A stretch of 64,000 bases of DNA from Desulfobulbaceae bacterium UBA2273 (GTDB taxonomy: Bacteria; Desulfobacterota; Desulfobulbia; Desulfobulbales; Desulfurivibrionaceae), in the NCBI GenBank assembly GCA_002347095.1, contig DDWZ01000023.1, positions 73,482 to 137,481 of the forward strand. Direction: 5' to 3'. Of the stretch, positions 55,511-64,000 are shown piece by piece. The notes under the pieces are model-generated. The model was not told the DNA's origin and searched no databases. It worked only from the letters and a program-made list of their open reading frames with translations. The translations under genes were made by a program, and so were the position numbers. Position 1 is the first letter of the stretch; every line of letters starts with the position of its first letter.

Positions 55511-56476
55511 ATGCACATGACAGAAACACCGGAAAATCAGACCCGTCAAAAATTGCTGGAAATCTTTTCCTTGGCCAACATGGACTCCTTGCCGGCCATG
55601 TCCGACCATGTGACGGAACTCATCTCGTTGCTGGGCAGCAGCCGGGCCACGGCTCAGGATGTGGCCGACACCATCCTCAAGGATTATTCCCTCACCACCA
55701 GGATTCTCCAGGTGGTGAACTCCGCCTACTATTCCCGCGGCACCCCGGTCAGCACCATATCGCGGGCCATAACCGTGGTCGGCTTTGACACCCTGCGTCA
55801 GATAGCCGCCGCCATGGCATTGTTTGAGGAATTCATCCGCACCGGCACGGAGAAAGATGAAATCGCCGGGATTTTCACCATGTCCCTTATCAGCGCCACC
55901 CAGAGCAGAATCTACTGTGAACTTAAAAAAAACCGTATCTCTCCGGAAGAGGCCTACGTTTGCAGCCTGTTGCACAAGCTGGGGAAGCTTGTTGTCCTGG
56001 TGTACCTGCCTGCTCAATACCAGGCCATTGAGCAAGAGATGCAAAAGGGCTACTCGGAGGAGCACTCCAACCGTCTTGTGCTCAAAGGCCTGACCTACAG
56101 CCAGATTGGCCGGGAAATCTCGACGTTTTGGAATTTTTCCAAACGCATTGTCGATTGCATGGACACAAGCCCGCCCAACCCCGAAAAAAGCAAAGACTCT
56201 TTCCTTTTTCTCCAAAACCTTGTTGTGTTCAGCAACACGCTGACCTCGGCTTTTTTCAACGGCACCAAACTCGAGCTTGCCGACCTCATTTACAAATTCG
56301 GTGGCATGTTCGAAATCGGTCAGGAGGAGGCCCTCACGCTTGTGGACAGAAGCCTCGCTGTCTGTGAAAACTACTCACGAGCCATGCGCGACGGCCTGGA
56401 TAAGATCCAGAAAGGCCGTTCCAGCCAGGTTACCGTCTCCAAAGACTCTTCCGGGCGCTGGATCCGCGTGAATTAA
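55511..56476 (+). CDS. HDOD-domain regulatory protein
   Basis: 321 residues. The HDOD domain (about 20-235) resembles an HD phosphohydrolase, but the metal-binding His-Asp pair is lost (LLHKLGKLV in place of LLHDIGKLV). This is normal for the family, which acts in signalling rather than catalysis. A characteristic VNSAYYSRG segment and the RAITVVGFDTLRQIAAA helix are present. The C-terminal 80 residues have no recognised domain. The target is unknown. Confidence 0.9.
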   Translation: MHMTETPENQTRQKLLEIFSLANMDSLPAMSDHVTELISLLGSSRATAQDVADTILKDYSLTTRILQVVNSAYYSRGTPVSTISRAITVVGFDTLRQIAAAMALFEEFIRTGTEKDEIAGIFTMSLISATQSRIYCELKKNRISPEEAYVCSLLHKLGKLVVLVYLPAQYQAIEQEMQKGYSEEHSNRLVLKGLTYSQIGREISTFWNFSKRIVDCMDTSPPNPEKSKDSFLFLQNLVVFSNTLTSAFFNGTKLELADLIYKFGGMFEIGQEEALTLVDRSLAVCENYSRAMRDGLDKIQKGRSSQVTVSKDSSGRWIRVN

Positions 56477-56641
56477 AGGCAACCCCCAGGACCGGAAACC
56501 CTTTCGCGGAACCGGCATTGCCCCCGGGCGCACCAGCAATACTCCGTGTATTCTTCCCTTGACAACCAACTGCCACCATGTGGTACTTATAGCATACGAG
56601 CGCAACGCAGCCGTATTGATTTTTTCTGCCAGGAGCAGCCG

Positions 56642-57019
56642 ATGGACAAACAGAGTTTTTTGTTGGCGCGCAAGAAACTGGGCAAGACCCAAAAACAGCT
56701 TGCCGAACTCCTTGGCTCGTCCATAAAGGCGATCCAAGGCTACGAACAGGGCTGGCGCTCCGTTCCCCCCCACGTCGAACGGCAGGTTTATTTCCTGCTC
56801 TCCCGCCAGCAACAAAAAGACAAAAGCGGCCCTTCTCCTTGCTGGGAGGTGAAAAACTGCCCAGCGGAGAGGCGTAAGCAATGTCCGGCCTGGGAATTTC
56901 AAGCCGGAGAATTATGCTGGTTCATCAACGGCACCATTTGCGAGTGCAAGGCCCAAAAAAACTGGAAAGGAAAAATGAATATCTGCCGGGATTGCCAAGT
57001 GCTCACCCCTTTTCTCTAA
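56642..57019 (+). CDS. HTH (XRE-like) protein fused to a two-CW cysteine domain
   Basis: 125 residues from the ATG at 56642, with AGGAG six bases upstream. Residues 1-50 form an XRE/Cro helix-turn-helix ([26 protein letters not shown]). The rest is a two-CW domain with [25 protein letters not shown] and ICRDC. This domain recurs in Desulfobacterota signalling proteins, where its cysteines may bind an iron-sulfur cluster or zinc. A redox-sensitive DNA-binding regulator is therefore possible. The frame upstream to 56546 has no ribosome site. Confidence 0.85.
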   Translation: MDKQSFLLARKKLGKTQKQLAELLGSSIKAIQGYEQGWRSVPPHVERQVYFLLSRQQQKDKSGPSPCWEVKNCPAERRKQCPAWEFQAGELCWFINGTICECKAQKNWKGKMNICRDCQVLTPFL

Positions 57020-57116
57020 GCCCCCCGGCCAGAAGGGATACACAACCCTTCCCGACTCTGCCGGCAACGCAACAGGACAAACCCCTTTCCCCCATTCATC
57101 TCAGGAGGCGCTCCCA

Positions 57117-58046
57117 ATGCCGCGAATTTCCCCTGACATCACCGCCATCATCGGCAACACCCCCATGCTCACCTTGTCTCGCCTCGGCGCGGGGATAGAG
57201 GCTCGGTTGCTTGCCAAGCTGGAATTCCAAAACCCGCTGGGGAGCGTCAAGGACCGCATCGGCCTGGCCATGATCAAGGCCGCCGAAGAACAGGGTCTGT
57301 TGAAGCCGACAACCACCATTATAGAGCCAACCAGCGGCAATACCGGCATCGCCCTGGCTTTTGTCTGCGCCGCCAGAAAATACCGGCTTGTCCTGACCAT
57401 GCCGGAAACCATGAGCCTGGAACGGCGAACACTGCTCAAGCACCTGGGCGCCGAACTGGTGCTTACCCCGGGCAGCGAAGGCATGAGGGGAGCAATAGCC
57501 AGGGCGGAAGAACTCCTCGCCAAAACTCCGGACAGCTTCATGCCCAATCAATTTACCAATCCGGCCAACCCGGAGATCCATCGCCAAACCACGGCCAAGG
57601 AGATATGGGAAGACACCGATGGCCGCATCGATATTTTTGTGGCCGGGGTGGGCACCGGCGGCACCATCACCGGAGTGGGCGAGGTGCTCAAGACGAAGAA
57701 TCCCTCCCTGCATGTGGTGGCGGTGGAGCCTTCCGCATCCCCGGTTTTATCCGGCGGCAAACCTGGTCCCCACAAGATTCAAGGCATCGGCGCGGGCTTT
57801 GTCCCCAAGATCCTCAACCGGGAGATCATCGACGAAATCATCACGGTGACCAACGACCAGGCCATGGAAACCGCCCGCAGAATCGCCAAGGAAGAGGGCA
57901 TCCTCTGCGGGATTTCCTCGGGCGCCAACGCCTGGGCCGCCATACAGATCGCTTCCCGCCCGGAAAACCGAGGCAAGCAGATCGTGTTCCCGCTCTGCGA
58001 CACCGGAGAGAGGTACTTGAGCACCGAACTGGTCACAACTCTTTGA
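57117..58046 (+). CDS. cysK: Cysteine synthase (O-acetylserine sulfhydrylase)
   Basis: 309 residues with AGGAGG eight bases upstream. It makes cysteine from O-acetylserine and sulfide using PLP. The PLP lysine is Lys45 in [11 protein letters not shown], the PLP phosphate loop is GTGGTITG, and the sulfide-site block [12 protein letters not shown] is intact. The C-terminal GISSGANAW motif is also present. Sequence features favour CysK over CysM or cystathionine beta-synthase. It appears to stand alone. Confidence 0.95.
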   Translation: MPRISPDITAIIGNTPMLTLSRLGAGIEARLLAKLEFQNPLGSVKDRIGLAMIKAAEEQGLLKPTTTIIEPTSGNTGIALAFVCAARKYRLVLTMPETMSLERRTLLKHLGAELVLTPGSEGMRGAIARAEELLAKTPDSFMPNQFTNPANPEIHRQTTAKEIWEDTDGRIDIFVAGVGTGGTITGVGEVLKTKNPSLHVVAVEPSASPVLSGGKPGPHKIQGIGAGFVPKILNREIIDEIITVTNDQAMETARRIAKEEGILCGISSGANAWAAIQIASRPENRGKQIVFPLCDTGERYLSTELVTTL

Positions 58047-58226
58047 CCTCAGCCCCCGTCGACATGTGCCAACATTTGTTTGACAAACCGCGGAGGATCA
58101 TATAGTAATTGCGATTATTTGTAACACCGTCCCCGCTGCCCCATAATGCCCGGAAGATGGCCAGCAATCCACGATCTTCTCTGAAAATACGAGCAGGAAC
58201 CCCGTCTTCCCCGTGAAAAGATCTCC

Positions 58227-59258
58227 ATGAACACCCAAAATCTCTTACCCGCCCGGAATGTCCTCGTCACCGGAGGAGCCGGCTATATCGGTTCCCATAC
58301 GAGTCGGCAGCTTGTCAATGCCGGCTGCAACGTGGTGGTGGTTGACAATTTCTACTCCGGAAACCGTTGGGCTGTTCCAGCGCAGGCACATTTGGTCGAA
58401 GGCGATGCCGGAGATTTTGCGCTGATGTGCCAGGTAATTCGCCAGCACCGGATTGAGGCCGTGATCCATTTTGCCGGACATATCGTTGTTTCGGAATCAG
58501 TCACCGACCCCTTGAAATATTACGGCAACAACACCAGCGGCTCCAGGAACCTTATTGCCGCCTGCCTGCAAACAGGGGTACAGCACTTCATCTTTTCCTC
58601 ATCCGCTGCAGTATATGGCGTTCCCGAAGATGGCCCGATCCGGGAAACAACGCGTGTCTCTCCCATAAATCCTTACGGGCGTTCAAAACTGATGACGGAA
58701 TGGATGCTGGAAGATGCGGCGAACAGCTCTGCTGCGGCCTCTCCGAAAGACGCCTTCCGTTACGTCGCGTTGCGGTACTTCAACGTCGCCGGGGCAAGTT
58801 TGGATGGGGTGCTGGGCGAAGCCACCCCCGAGGCAACGCACCTCATCCATATTGCCTGTCAGGCTGCCTGCGGAAAAAGAGAAAAAGTCGCTATTTACGG
58901 AACCGATTACCCGACCCCGGACGGCACCTGCGTTCGCGATTATATCCACGTCGAGGATTTGGCCGCAGCCCACCTTCTCGCTTTGGCGCATCTCCTTGAA
59001 GGGGGCTCCTCGGAAACCCTGAATTGCGGGTATGGATATGGTTTCAGCGTCAAGGAGGTTCTTGAAACCGTGCGCCGGGTAAGCAAGGTTGATTTCGAGA
59101 TTGTTTCCGCTGGTCGGCGGGATGGTGACCCTCCCGCACTGGTAGCGAATACCGACAAAATCAGAACTCTTTTACCTTGGAAGCCGAGCCACCAGGACCT
59201 GGAGACCATTTGCGCCACCGCTTTTCACTGGGAAAAGAATTCCCCCTGCGGAAACTGA
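58227..59258 (+). CDS. galE: UDP-glucose 4-epimerase
   Basis: 343 residues. An extended-SDR enzyme with the NAD motif VTGGAGYIGSHT, the SSSAAVYG Ser-containing segment and the catalytic YGRSK. It interconverts UDP-glucose and UDP-galactose (or the N-acetyl forms) for glycan synthesis. It is the first gene of a surface-glycan block and starts 27 bases before the next gene. GalE is a better fit than RffG or other SDRs because of the start and the PDGTCVRDYIHV block. Confidence 0.94.
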   Translation: MNTQNLLPARNVLVTGGAGYIGSHTSRQLVNAGCNVVVVDNFYSGNRWAVPAQAHLVEGDAGDFALMCQVIRQHRIEAVIHFAGHIVVSESVTDPLKYYGNNTSGSRNLIAACLQTGVQHFIFSSSAAVYGVPEDGPIRETTRVSPINPYGRSKLMTEWMLEDAANSSAAASPKDAFRYVALRYFNVAGASLDGVLGEATPEATHLIHIACQAACGKREKVAIYGTDYPTPDGTCVRDYIHVEDLAAAHLLALAHLLEGGSSETLNCGYGYGFSVKEVLETVRRVSKVDFEIVSAGRRDGDPPALVANTDKIRTLLPWKPSHQDLETICATAFHWEKNSPCGN

Positions 59259-59285
59259 ACAACCCGAGGACACAACCACACAAAC

Positions 59286-61019
59286 ATGCCTGACAAGACG
59301 ATTATTTTCCGCATCCTCCAGACCATCAAACCCTATCGGAACCGGCTTATCCTGGCCATGATCAGCATGATCATCGTTGCCGGCCTGAGCGCCCTGCAAG
59401 CCTATATGGTCAAACCGCTTCTCGACGAAATTTTCTTCAAAAAAGACCGGTTGATGCTCAATCTGCTGCCGCTCGCCCTTATGCTGCTTTTTCTGGTCAA
59501 GGGAATATTTTATTATGGCTATTCATATTTCATGGAAAGAGTTGGCCAGGGGATCATTCTTGATCTTCGCAAAAAGCTCTATGATCACATCCAGAATCTT
59601 CCCCTCTCCTTTTTTACCAAAACCCCCACCGGAGAGCTTATCTCAAGGATTATTTCGGATGTCACACTCATGCAGGGCGCCGTTTCTTCCGCCCTTGTCG
59701 GAACCCTGAAGGACCTCTTCCAGGCCCTTGGTCTGCTGACCGTCATTTTTTACCAGAACTGGAAACTTGCCCTGATCTCCCTTATTTTTATCCCCCTTGC
59801 CAGTCTGCCGATTTATCGATTTGGTAAGAAATTCCGAGAGCTTAGCCTCAGCAGTCAACGCACCACCGCCTCCATCGCCAACATCCTCCAGGAAACCATC
59901 CAGGGCAACCGGATTGTCAAGGCCTTCAGCATGGAGGAATATGAGTCCAAACGTTTTTCGGAAAGAGCGGGAAAACTCTTCCGCATCACCATGAAAGATG
60001 TGCAGTTGAAAAGCTTGAATCACCCGCTGATGGAGCTGTTGGGTGGAGTCGGCATCGCCCTGATCATGTGGTATGGCGGCAATCAGGTCCTCAACGGACA
60101 CTCGACGCCAGGCACCTTTTTTTCGTTTCTCACGGCGCTGATCATGATCTATGAACCGATCAAAAACATAAGCAAGGTTAACAACCCCATCCAGCATGGC
60201 CTTGCCGCCGCCACCCGCGTGTTCAGCGTGCTCGACATCAAACCGGAAATCGCCGACAAGCCAGGAGCCGTTGAACTCCCGCCGGTTCAAAAAGAGATTG
60301 TTTTCAAGGATGTCCGTTTCAGCTACGATGGAGCTACCGAAATCCTCAAAGGGATCAACCTTACCGTAACCCCTGGCGAGGTCATTGCCCTGGTCGGCAC
60401 GAGCGGCGGAGGCAAGACCACCCTTGCCAATCTCATCCCCCGTTTCCTTGATGTTACCAGGGGCAACATCTCCATTGACGGCCAGGACATTCGCGATGTA
60501 ACCTTGAAATCCCTGCGCAGTCAGATTGCCGTGGTGACCCAGCAGACCATTCTTTTTAATGACACGGTCCGGAATAATATCGCCTACGGCGATCTGGAAA
60601 AATCCGAAGAAGAGCTGGCCGCCGTTGCCCGGGCTGCGCACGCCCTGGATTTTATCAACGAATTGCCCGAGGGATTTGAAACAATAATCGGCGAGTCCGG
60701 GGCAAGACTTTCCGGGGGACAGCAACAACGCATCTCCATCGCCAGGGCTCTGGCAAAGGACGCGCCCATCCTCATTCTGGACGAAGCGACCTCAGCCCTT
60801 GATGCCGAATCTGAACGCGAGGTGCAAAAAGCCTTGGAAAACCTGATGAAAGGCAGAACCACCTTCATCATCGCGCATCGGCTTTCCACCATCAAAAAAG
60901 CAGATCGGATCATCGTCATCAAGGATGGGTTGATTGCGGAAGAAGGCACCCACGATACACTCCTTGCGAAAAACGGCGTATACCATATGCTCTACACCAT
61001 GCAATTCGTTGAACAATGA
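59286..61019 (+). CDS. msbA: MsbA-type ABC exporter of lipid A
   Basis: 577 residues, a half-transporter. Six membrane helices (about 20-300) are followed by the nucleotide-binding domain with Walker A GTSGGGKTTL, the signature LSGGQQQRISIARAL and Walker B ILILDEATSALD. MsbA flips lipid A-core across the inner membrane. In this context it could also export another glycolipid. Its stop overlaps the next start (ATGA). Confidence 0.92.
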   Translation: MPDKTIIFRILQTIKPYRNRLILAMISMIIVAGLSALQAYMVKPLLDEIFFKKDRLMLNLLPLALMLLFLVKGIFYYGYSYFMERVGQGIILDLRKKLYDHIQNLPLSFFTKTPTGELISRIISDVTLMQGAVSSALVGTLKDLFQALGLLTVIFYQNWKLALISLIFIPLASLPIYRFGKKFRELSLSSQRTTASIANILQETIQGNRIVKAFSMEEYESKRFSERAGKLFRITMKDVQLKSLNHPLMELLGGVGIALIMWYGGNQVLNGHSTPGTFFSFLTALIMIYEPIKNISKVNNPIQHGLAAATRVFSVLDIKPEIADKPGAVELPPVQKEIVFKDVRFSYDGATEILKGINLTVTPGEVIALVGTSGGGKTTLANLIPRFLDVTRGNISIDGQDIRDVTLKSLRSQIAVVTQQTILFNDTVRNNIAYGDLEKSEEELAAVARAAHALDFINELPEGFETIIGESGARLSGGQQQRISIARALAKDAPILILDEATSALDAESEREVQKALENLMKGRTTFIIAHRLSTIKKADRIIVIKDGLIAEEGTHDTLLAKNGVYHMLYTMQFVEQ

Positions 61020-61885
61020 CCGTCGACATTATCATCCCCACCTACAACCGGGCTGCCCTCTTGCCCGAAACACTGAAAAGCGTTCAGAGCCAGACCTACA
61101 CGGACTGGTTCTGCTGGATTGCGGAAGATGGTGAGAGCCAGGAGACCAGGGAGGCGATCAAGCCTTTTCTGGCCGACAACCGTTTTATTCATTTACCGGG
61201 TCGGCATGTCGGCTATCCGTCCGCCCCAAGAAATCGCGCCATTGGTCAAGGCACTGCCCGGTTTGTCGCCTTTCTCGATGACGATGATCTTTGGCTTCCT
61301 GAAAAGCTGGCACGGCAGGTGGAATTTCTTGAGCGCAACACGGCGTGCGTTCTCCTCGGCACCAACGCCTTCCGCTGGGATGGAATCGGCCCCAAAGAAG
61401 ACGCTCCCGTTTACCACCAGAAAATCTCCTTTGGTCTGATTCCCTACGAGAAGCAGGTGCAGGAAAACATATTCATTATCTCCTCGGTCATGACCAGACG
61501 GGAAAGCCTCATCAAGGCAGGAACATTCAACGAAGCCCTCACACCCCCGGTCGGAGAGGATTATGAATTATGGCTCCGCCTCGGCGCCATGGGTGAGGCT
61601 TGGATGCTGGCAGACCCCCTGCTGATCTATCGCGAAGCCGCTTCCACGTACTATGTGAAAAAAATGGACCGCGCCGCAAAATACCAACTCAGAGCAGGTA
61701 TCTATTCCGCAGCCCTGCAAGGCACGCCCGATACCCCAAGCCCCCTTGCCGATCCGGCAAAAAAATACTATGCGAATCTCTGCCGGACCCAAAGGGATTT
61801 CTACCATGCCGGCCCTCATCTCTTGGATAGATTCCGCAAAACAGTATCCAAAAAACTCAAATCGATTGTTGCCCCAGCACAATGA
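61016..61885 (+). CDS. Family 2 glycosyltransferase
   Basis: 289 residues. A GT-A fold enzyme with the N-terminal VDIIIPTYNRAALLPETL and a DxD-type metal site in AFLDDDDLW. It adds a sugar to a surface glycan; donor and acceptor cannot be told from sequence. No membrane segment. Both ends overlap the neighbours by ATGA, so it belongs to the msbA transcript. Confidence 0.9.
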   Translation: MTVDIIIPTYNRAALLPETLKSVQSQTYTDWFCWIAEDGESQETREAIKPFLADNRFIHLPGRHVGYPSAPRNRAIGQGTARFVAFLDDDDLWLPEKLARQVEFLERNTACVLLGTNAFRWDGIGPKEDAPVYHQKISFGLIPYEKQVQENIFIISSVMTRRESLIKAGTFNEALTPPVGEDYELWLRLGAMGEAWMLADPLLIYREAASTYYVKKMDRAAKYQLRAGIYSAALQGTPDTPSPLADPAKKYYANLCRTQRDFYHAGPHLLDRFRKTVSKKLKSIVAPAQ

Positions 61886-62757
61886 TTATCGTCAGAATAA
61901 TAGGCGGGCTTGGGAACCAGATGTTCCAATATGCGGCAGGCAGGCGACTTGCCGCAAGCCACAACACCGTGCTGAAACTGGACATATCGGATTTCAACAA
62001 TTACACTCTGCACGACTACGGTTTGTCCGCGTTCAACATACAAGAAGCCATCGCAACCCAAGAAGAGATCCAACTTTTTAAAGAACCCGACACACGCTCT
62101 TTGCAAAACAAAATCAAAAAACTTTTGGGATTTCCAAACAAATTGGGAATAACCCATATCCGGGAAAGCCAGTATCACTTCGACCCGGCAATACTCACCA
62201 TGCACGATTCCGTATATCTGGACGGCTATTGGCAAAGCGAAAAATATTTTTCAGACATCTCGGAGATTATCAGAAATGAATTTACGGTAATATTACCACA
62301 AACAGGCAAAAATCTGGCGCTGGCACAACAAATGGCTTCCTGTGAATCAATAAGCCTGCATGTCCGCCGCGGGGATTATGTGACAGACGAAAAAACCAAT
62401 ACAATTCACGGGATATGCGATCTTGACTATTATGCACGCTGTCTCGAACATCTCTCCCACACAATTCACCATCCTTATTTTTTCATCTTCAGCGATGATC
62501 CTGACTGGGCGGAGAAAAATTTAAAAATCACACATCCAGTCACATTCATCAGCCATAACGGCCCCAAAAAAAATTATGAAGATTTGCGACTAATGAGTCA
62601 GTGCAGACATCATATCATTGCCAACAGCAGCTTTTCTTGGTGGGGAGCGTGGCTTAACAAATATCCAAACAAATTGGTTTTATCCCCGAGCAGGTGGTTT
62701 AAAGAGAAAAAATTTAACACTAAAGATTTAATCCCTTCAACTTGGCAGAGGCTATAA
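61882..62757 (+). CDS. Family 11 glycosyltransferase (alpha-1,2-fucosyltransferase-like)
   Basis: 291 residues. The start MIIVRIIGGLGNQMFQYAAG and the LHVRRGDYV motif with its GDP-binding Arg are diagnostic of GT11 enzymes, which mostly transfer fucose from GDP-fucose to galactose. A later conserved NSSFSWWGAWL block is present. Base composition turns AT-rich in this gene, unlike the genes to its left, which suggests later acquisition. No GDP-fucose synthesis genes are in the window. Confidence 0.92.
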   Translation: MIIVRIIGGLGNQMFQYAAGRRLAASHNTVLKLDISDFNNYTLHDYGLSAFNIQEAIATQEEIQLFKEPDTRSLQNKIKKLLGFPNKLGITHIRESQYHFDPAILTMHDSVYLDGYWQSEKYFSDISEIIRNEFTVILPQTGKNLALAQQMASCESISLHVRRGDYVTDEKTNTIHGICDLDYYARCLEHLSHTIHHPYFFIFSDDPDWAEKNLKITHPVTFISHNGPKKNYEDLRLMSQCRHHIIANSSFSWWGAWLNKYPNKLVLSPSRWFKEKKFNTKDLIPSTWQRL

Positions 62758-62766
62758 AGGTAATCC

Positions 62767-63531
62767 ATGAGCTTCCGAACAACTTTTAATAAGATCATTG
62801 AGCCATTCGGGTATACCATCCAGGCAAAATCAAAAGAAATTTATGATCAAGACGGTTTAAGAAGTATTCATAATCATGATTTTATGACTGACCCGTCTTT
62901 TGTAAAAGCATACCAACGAGGGATAGTTGCGGCCGGAGACGATTACCTCTGGCACTGGCGCGTTCATATCGGACTGTGGGCCGCTTACTCGGCAAGCAAA
63001 CTTGCCGGAGACTTCGTTGAGTGCGGAGTAAATCGTGGTTTCCTAAGCTCTGCAATAATGGAATATCTTGACTGGGATTCACAAGGAAAAACATTTTATC
63101 TTCTTGATACATTTTGTGGACTAGACAATCGCTATCTATCTGAAACTGAAATTAAAAAAGGCGCATTAGAAAAAAACAAAAAGGCTCTAGAAAATGGTTT
63201 TTATGCAGATCAATCGGAATCTGTTCGAGTCAATTTTTCTCAATGGAAGCATATTAAAATCATTCAGGGATCAATCCCTGAGACACTCACATCCGTCAAA
63301 ACTGACAAGATTGCATATCTTCATTTGGATATGAACTGTTCACTACCTGAAGTTGCGGCATTGAATTTTTTCTGGGAAAAGCTATCTCCAGGGGCGTTCA
63401 TTTTACTTGATGATTATGCGTACGTTGGGCATGAATCTCAAAAAAAGGCATTAGACTCTGTTGCCCTAACACAAAAAACACATATAGTTTCTCTGCCATC
63501 GGGGCAAGGACTATTAATTAAACCCGTATAA
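62767..63531 (+). CDS. TylF/macrocin O-methyltransferase-like SAM methyltransferase
   Basis: 254 residues. The class I methyltransferase core shows DFVECGVNRGFLSSAIM (motif I), the DTFCGLD acidic segment, and YLHLDMNCSLPEVAALNFFW with a metal-binding DDYAY, as in the TylF family. Such enzymes methylate sugar hydroxyls in glycans or natural products. It lies 9 bases after the GT11 gene and is clearly AT-rich. The sugar target is unknown. Confidence 0.87.
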   Translation: MSFRTTFNKIIEPFGYTIQAKSKEIYDQDGLRSIHNHDFMTDPSFVKAYQRGIVAAGDDYLWHWRVHIGLWAAYSASKLAGDFVECGVNRGFLSSAIMEYLDWDSQGKTFYLLDTFCGLDNRYLSETEIKKGALEKNKKALENGFYADQSESVRVNFSQWKHIKIIQGSIPETLTSVKTDKIAYLHLDMNCSLPEVAALNFFWEKLSPGAFILLDDYAYVGHESQKKALDSVALTQKTHIVSLPSGQGLLIKPV

Positions 63532-63570
63532 CGACAGAACTCGACAAACATACAACCGAAGAGAACAATT

Positions 63571-63999
63571 ATGAAAAATGCAGCCATATCACTCTATCTT
63601 GACCTCATCAAGAAAGCACTCTCGTTCACTTTATGGCCAGAACCCGGCATCCCTCTCGAAACATTCAACTATAAAAGATCCACAGCAAAACAATATTTCA
63701 TACACAACCTTACAAAAATTCTTCACCGTTTCAAGCTACAGATAGTAGAAATTGCCAACTACAAAGAAAAAGATCGCGAGGAAGGGATTATCTGGCCCAT
63801 GTATGCGGAAACCATGATCGGCCTAAAGAGACTGGACAATATCCAATACTGCATTGAGGAGGTTTTGAAAAACAAAATCGAAGGCGATCTTATTGAAACT
63901 GGGGTTTGGCGCGGTGGCGCGTGCATTTTCATGAAAGCAGTACTGAGTGCCTATGAAGAAAACGAAAGAACCGTGTGTATTGAGATGGTTATAACCTGA
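63571..63999 (+). pseudogene. N-terminal fragment of a TylF-family methyltransferase (early stop)
   Basis: 142 residues ending in a TGA at 63997-63999. The first 135 residues match the start of TylF-type methyltransferases, including WPMYAETMIGLKRLDNIQ and DLIETGVWRGGACIFMKAVL. After NERTV, where the family continues with the acidic DSFEGLP loop, the frame reads CIEMVIT and stops. Frames +1 and +2 also stop or show no continuation within the visible bases. It may be a truncated gene, a fusion with downstream sequence, or a local assembly error at the window end. AT-rich like the two genes before it. Confidence 0.55.
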
Positions 64000-64000
64000 C

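Noticed and set aside
55511..56476. HDOD protein as an active HD phosphodiesterase
   Set aside because: The metal-binding His-Asp pair is replaced (LLHKLGK), as in signalling HDOD proteins.

Overview
The window is a dense stretch of chromosome (57 coding entries; no rRNA, tRNA, CRISPR array or intact insertion sequence seen) from a GC-rich, Gram-negative bacterium. Outer-membrane lipid A genes with LpxI, IHF-alpha, a PxxKW Cys-rich protein, a two-CW Cys protein, a TAXI-type TRAP receptor, c-type cytochrome pieces and many PAS/GGDEF signalling proteins suggest a Desulfobacterota member, perhaps near Desulfobulbaceae. This placement is an inference from gene content; there is no phylogenetic marker RNA here.

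Layout. (1) 46-8795, minus strand: an envelope block read lpxD-fabZ-lpxA-lpxI-murU-like-amgK-like-der-histidine kinase. It joins lipid A synthesis, muramic acid recycling and ribosome assembly. (2) 9059-12049, minus: ihfA, eno and a lone pilC. (3) 12369-19056: PxxKW protein, an unknown protein, a CbbQ/CbbO (NorQ/NorD)-type ATPase and VWA pair with an apparent CTG start, a small lipoprotein, a BI-1 membrane protein and an MBL-fold hydrolase. (4) 19103-24802, plus: thioredoxin 2, a very large SNF2 helicase, and MutY with an intact Nudix box. (5) 24894-30297: a c-di-GMP island with a membrane GGDEF protein, a haem-motif GGDEF protein, a PilZ protein, a PAS kinase, a small unknown and a response regulator whose GGDEF site is degenerate but whose I-site is kept. 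(6) 30452-41457: Nudix hydrolase, monohaem cytochrome, a 7TMR-DISM hybrid kinase overlapping a fadD-fadL pair, TraB-family protein, YhbY, CmoB, a short Lys-rich protein and a lone divergent flagellin. (7) 41562-50205: NapH-like ferredoxin, ankyrin protein, Kup, a small PQ-loop-like protein, a TAXI receptor, malic enzyme and a KamA-family radical SAM enzyme, followed by a 182-bp MITE-like element. (8) 50473-58046: tandem Usp, REC-PAS-GAF-GGDEF protein, ComM, HDOD protein, HTH/two-CW protein and CysK. (9) 58227-63999: galE-msbA-GT2-GT11-methyltransferases, a surface-glycan block that becomes visibly AT-rich to the right and ends in a methyltransferase reading frame that stops early.

The main unexplained structures are a three-copy imperfect palindromic repeat (8875, 10726, 38864), the MITE-like element at 50205, a switch-like RNA leader in front of kup, a possible attenuator in front of cbbQ, and the degenerate GGDEF effector in the c-di-GMP island.
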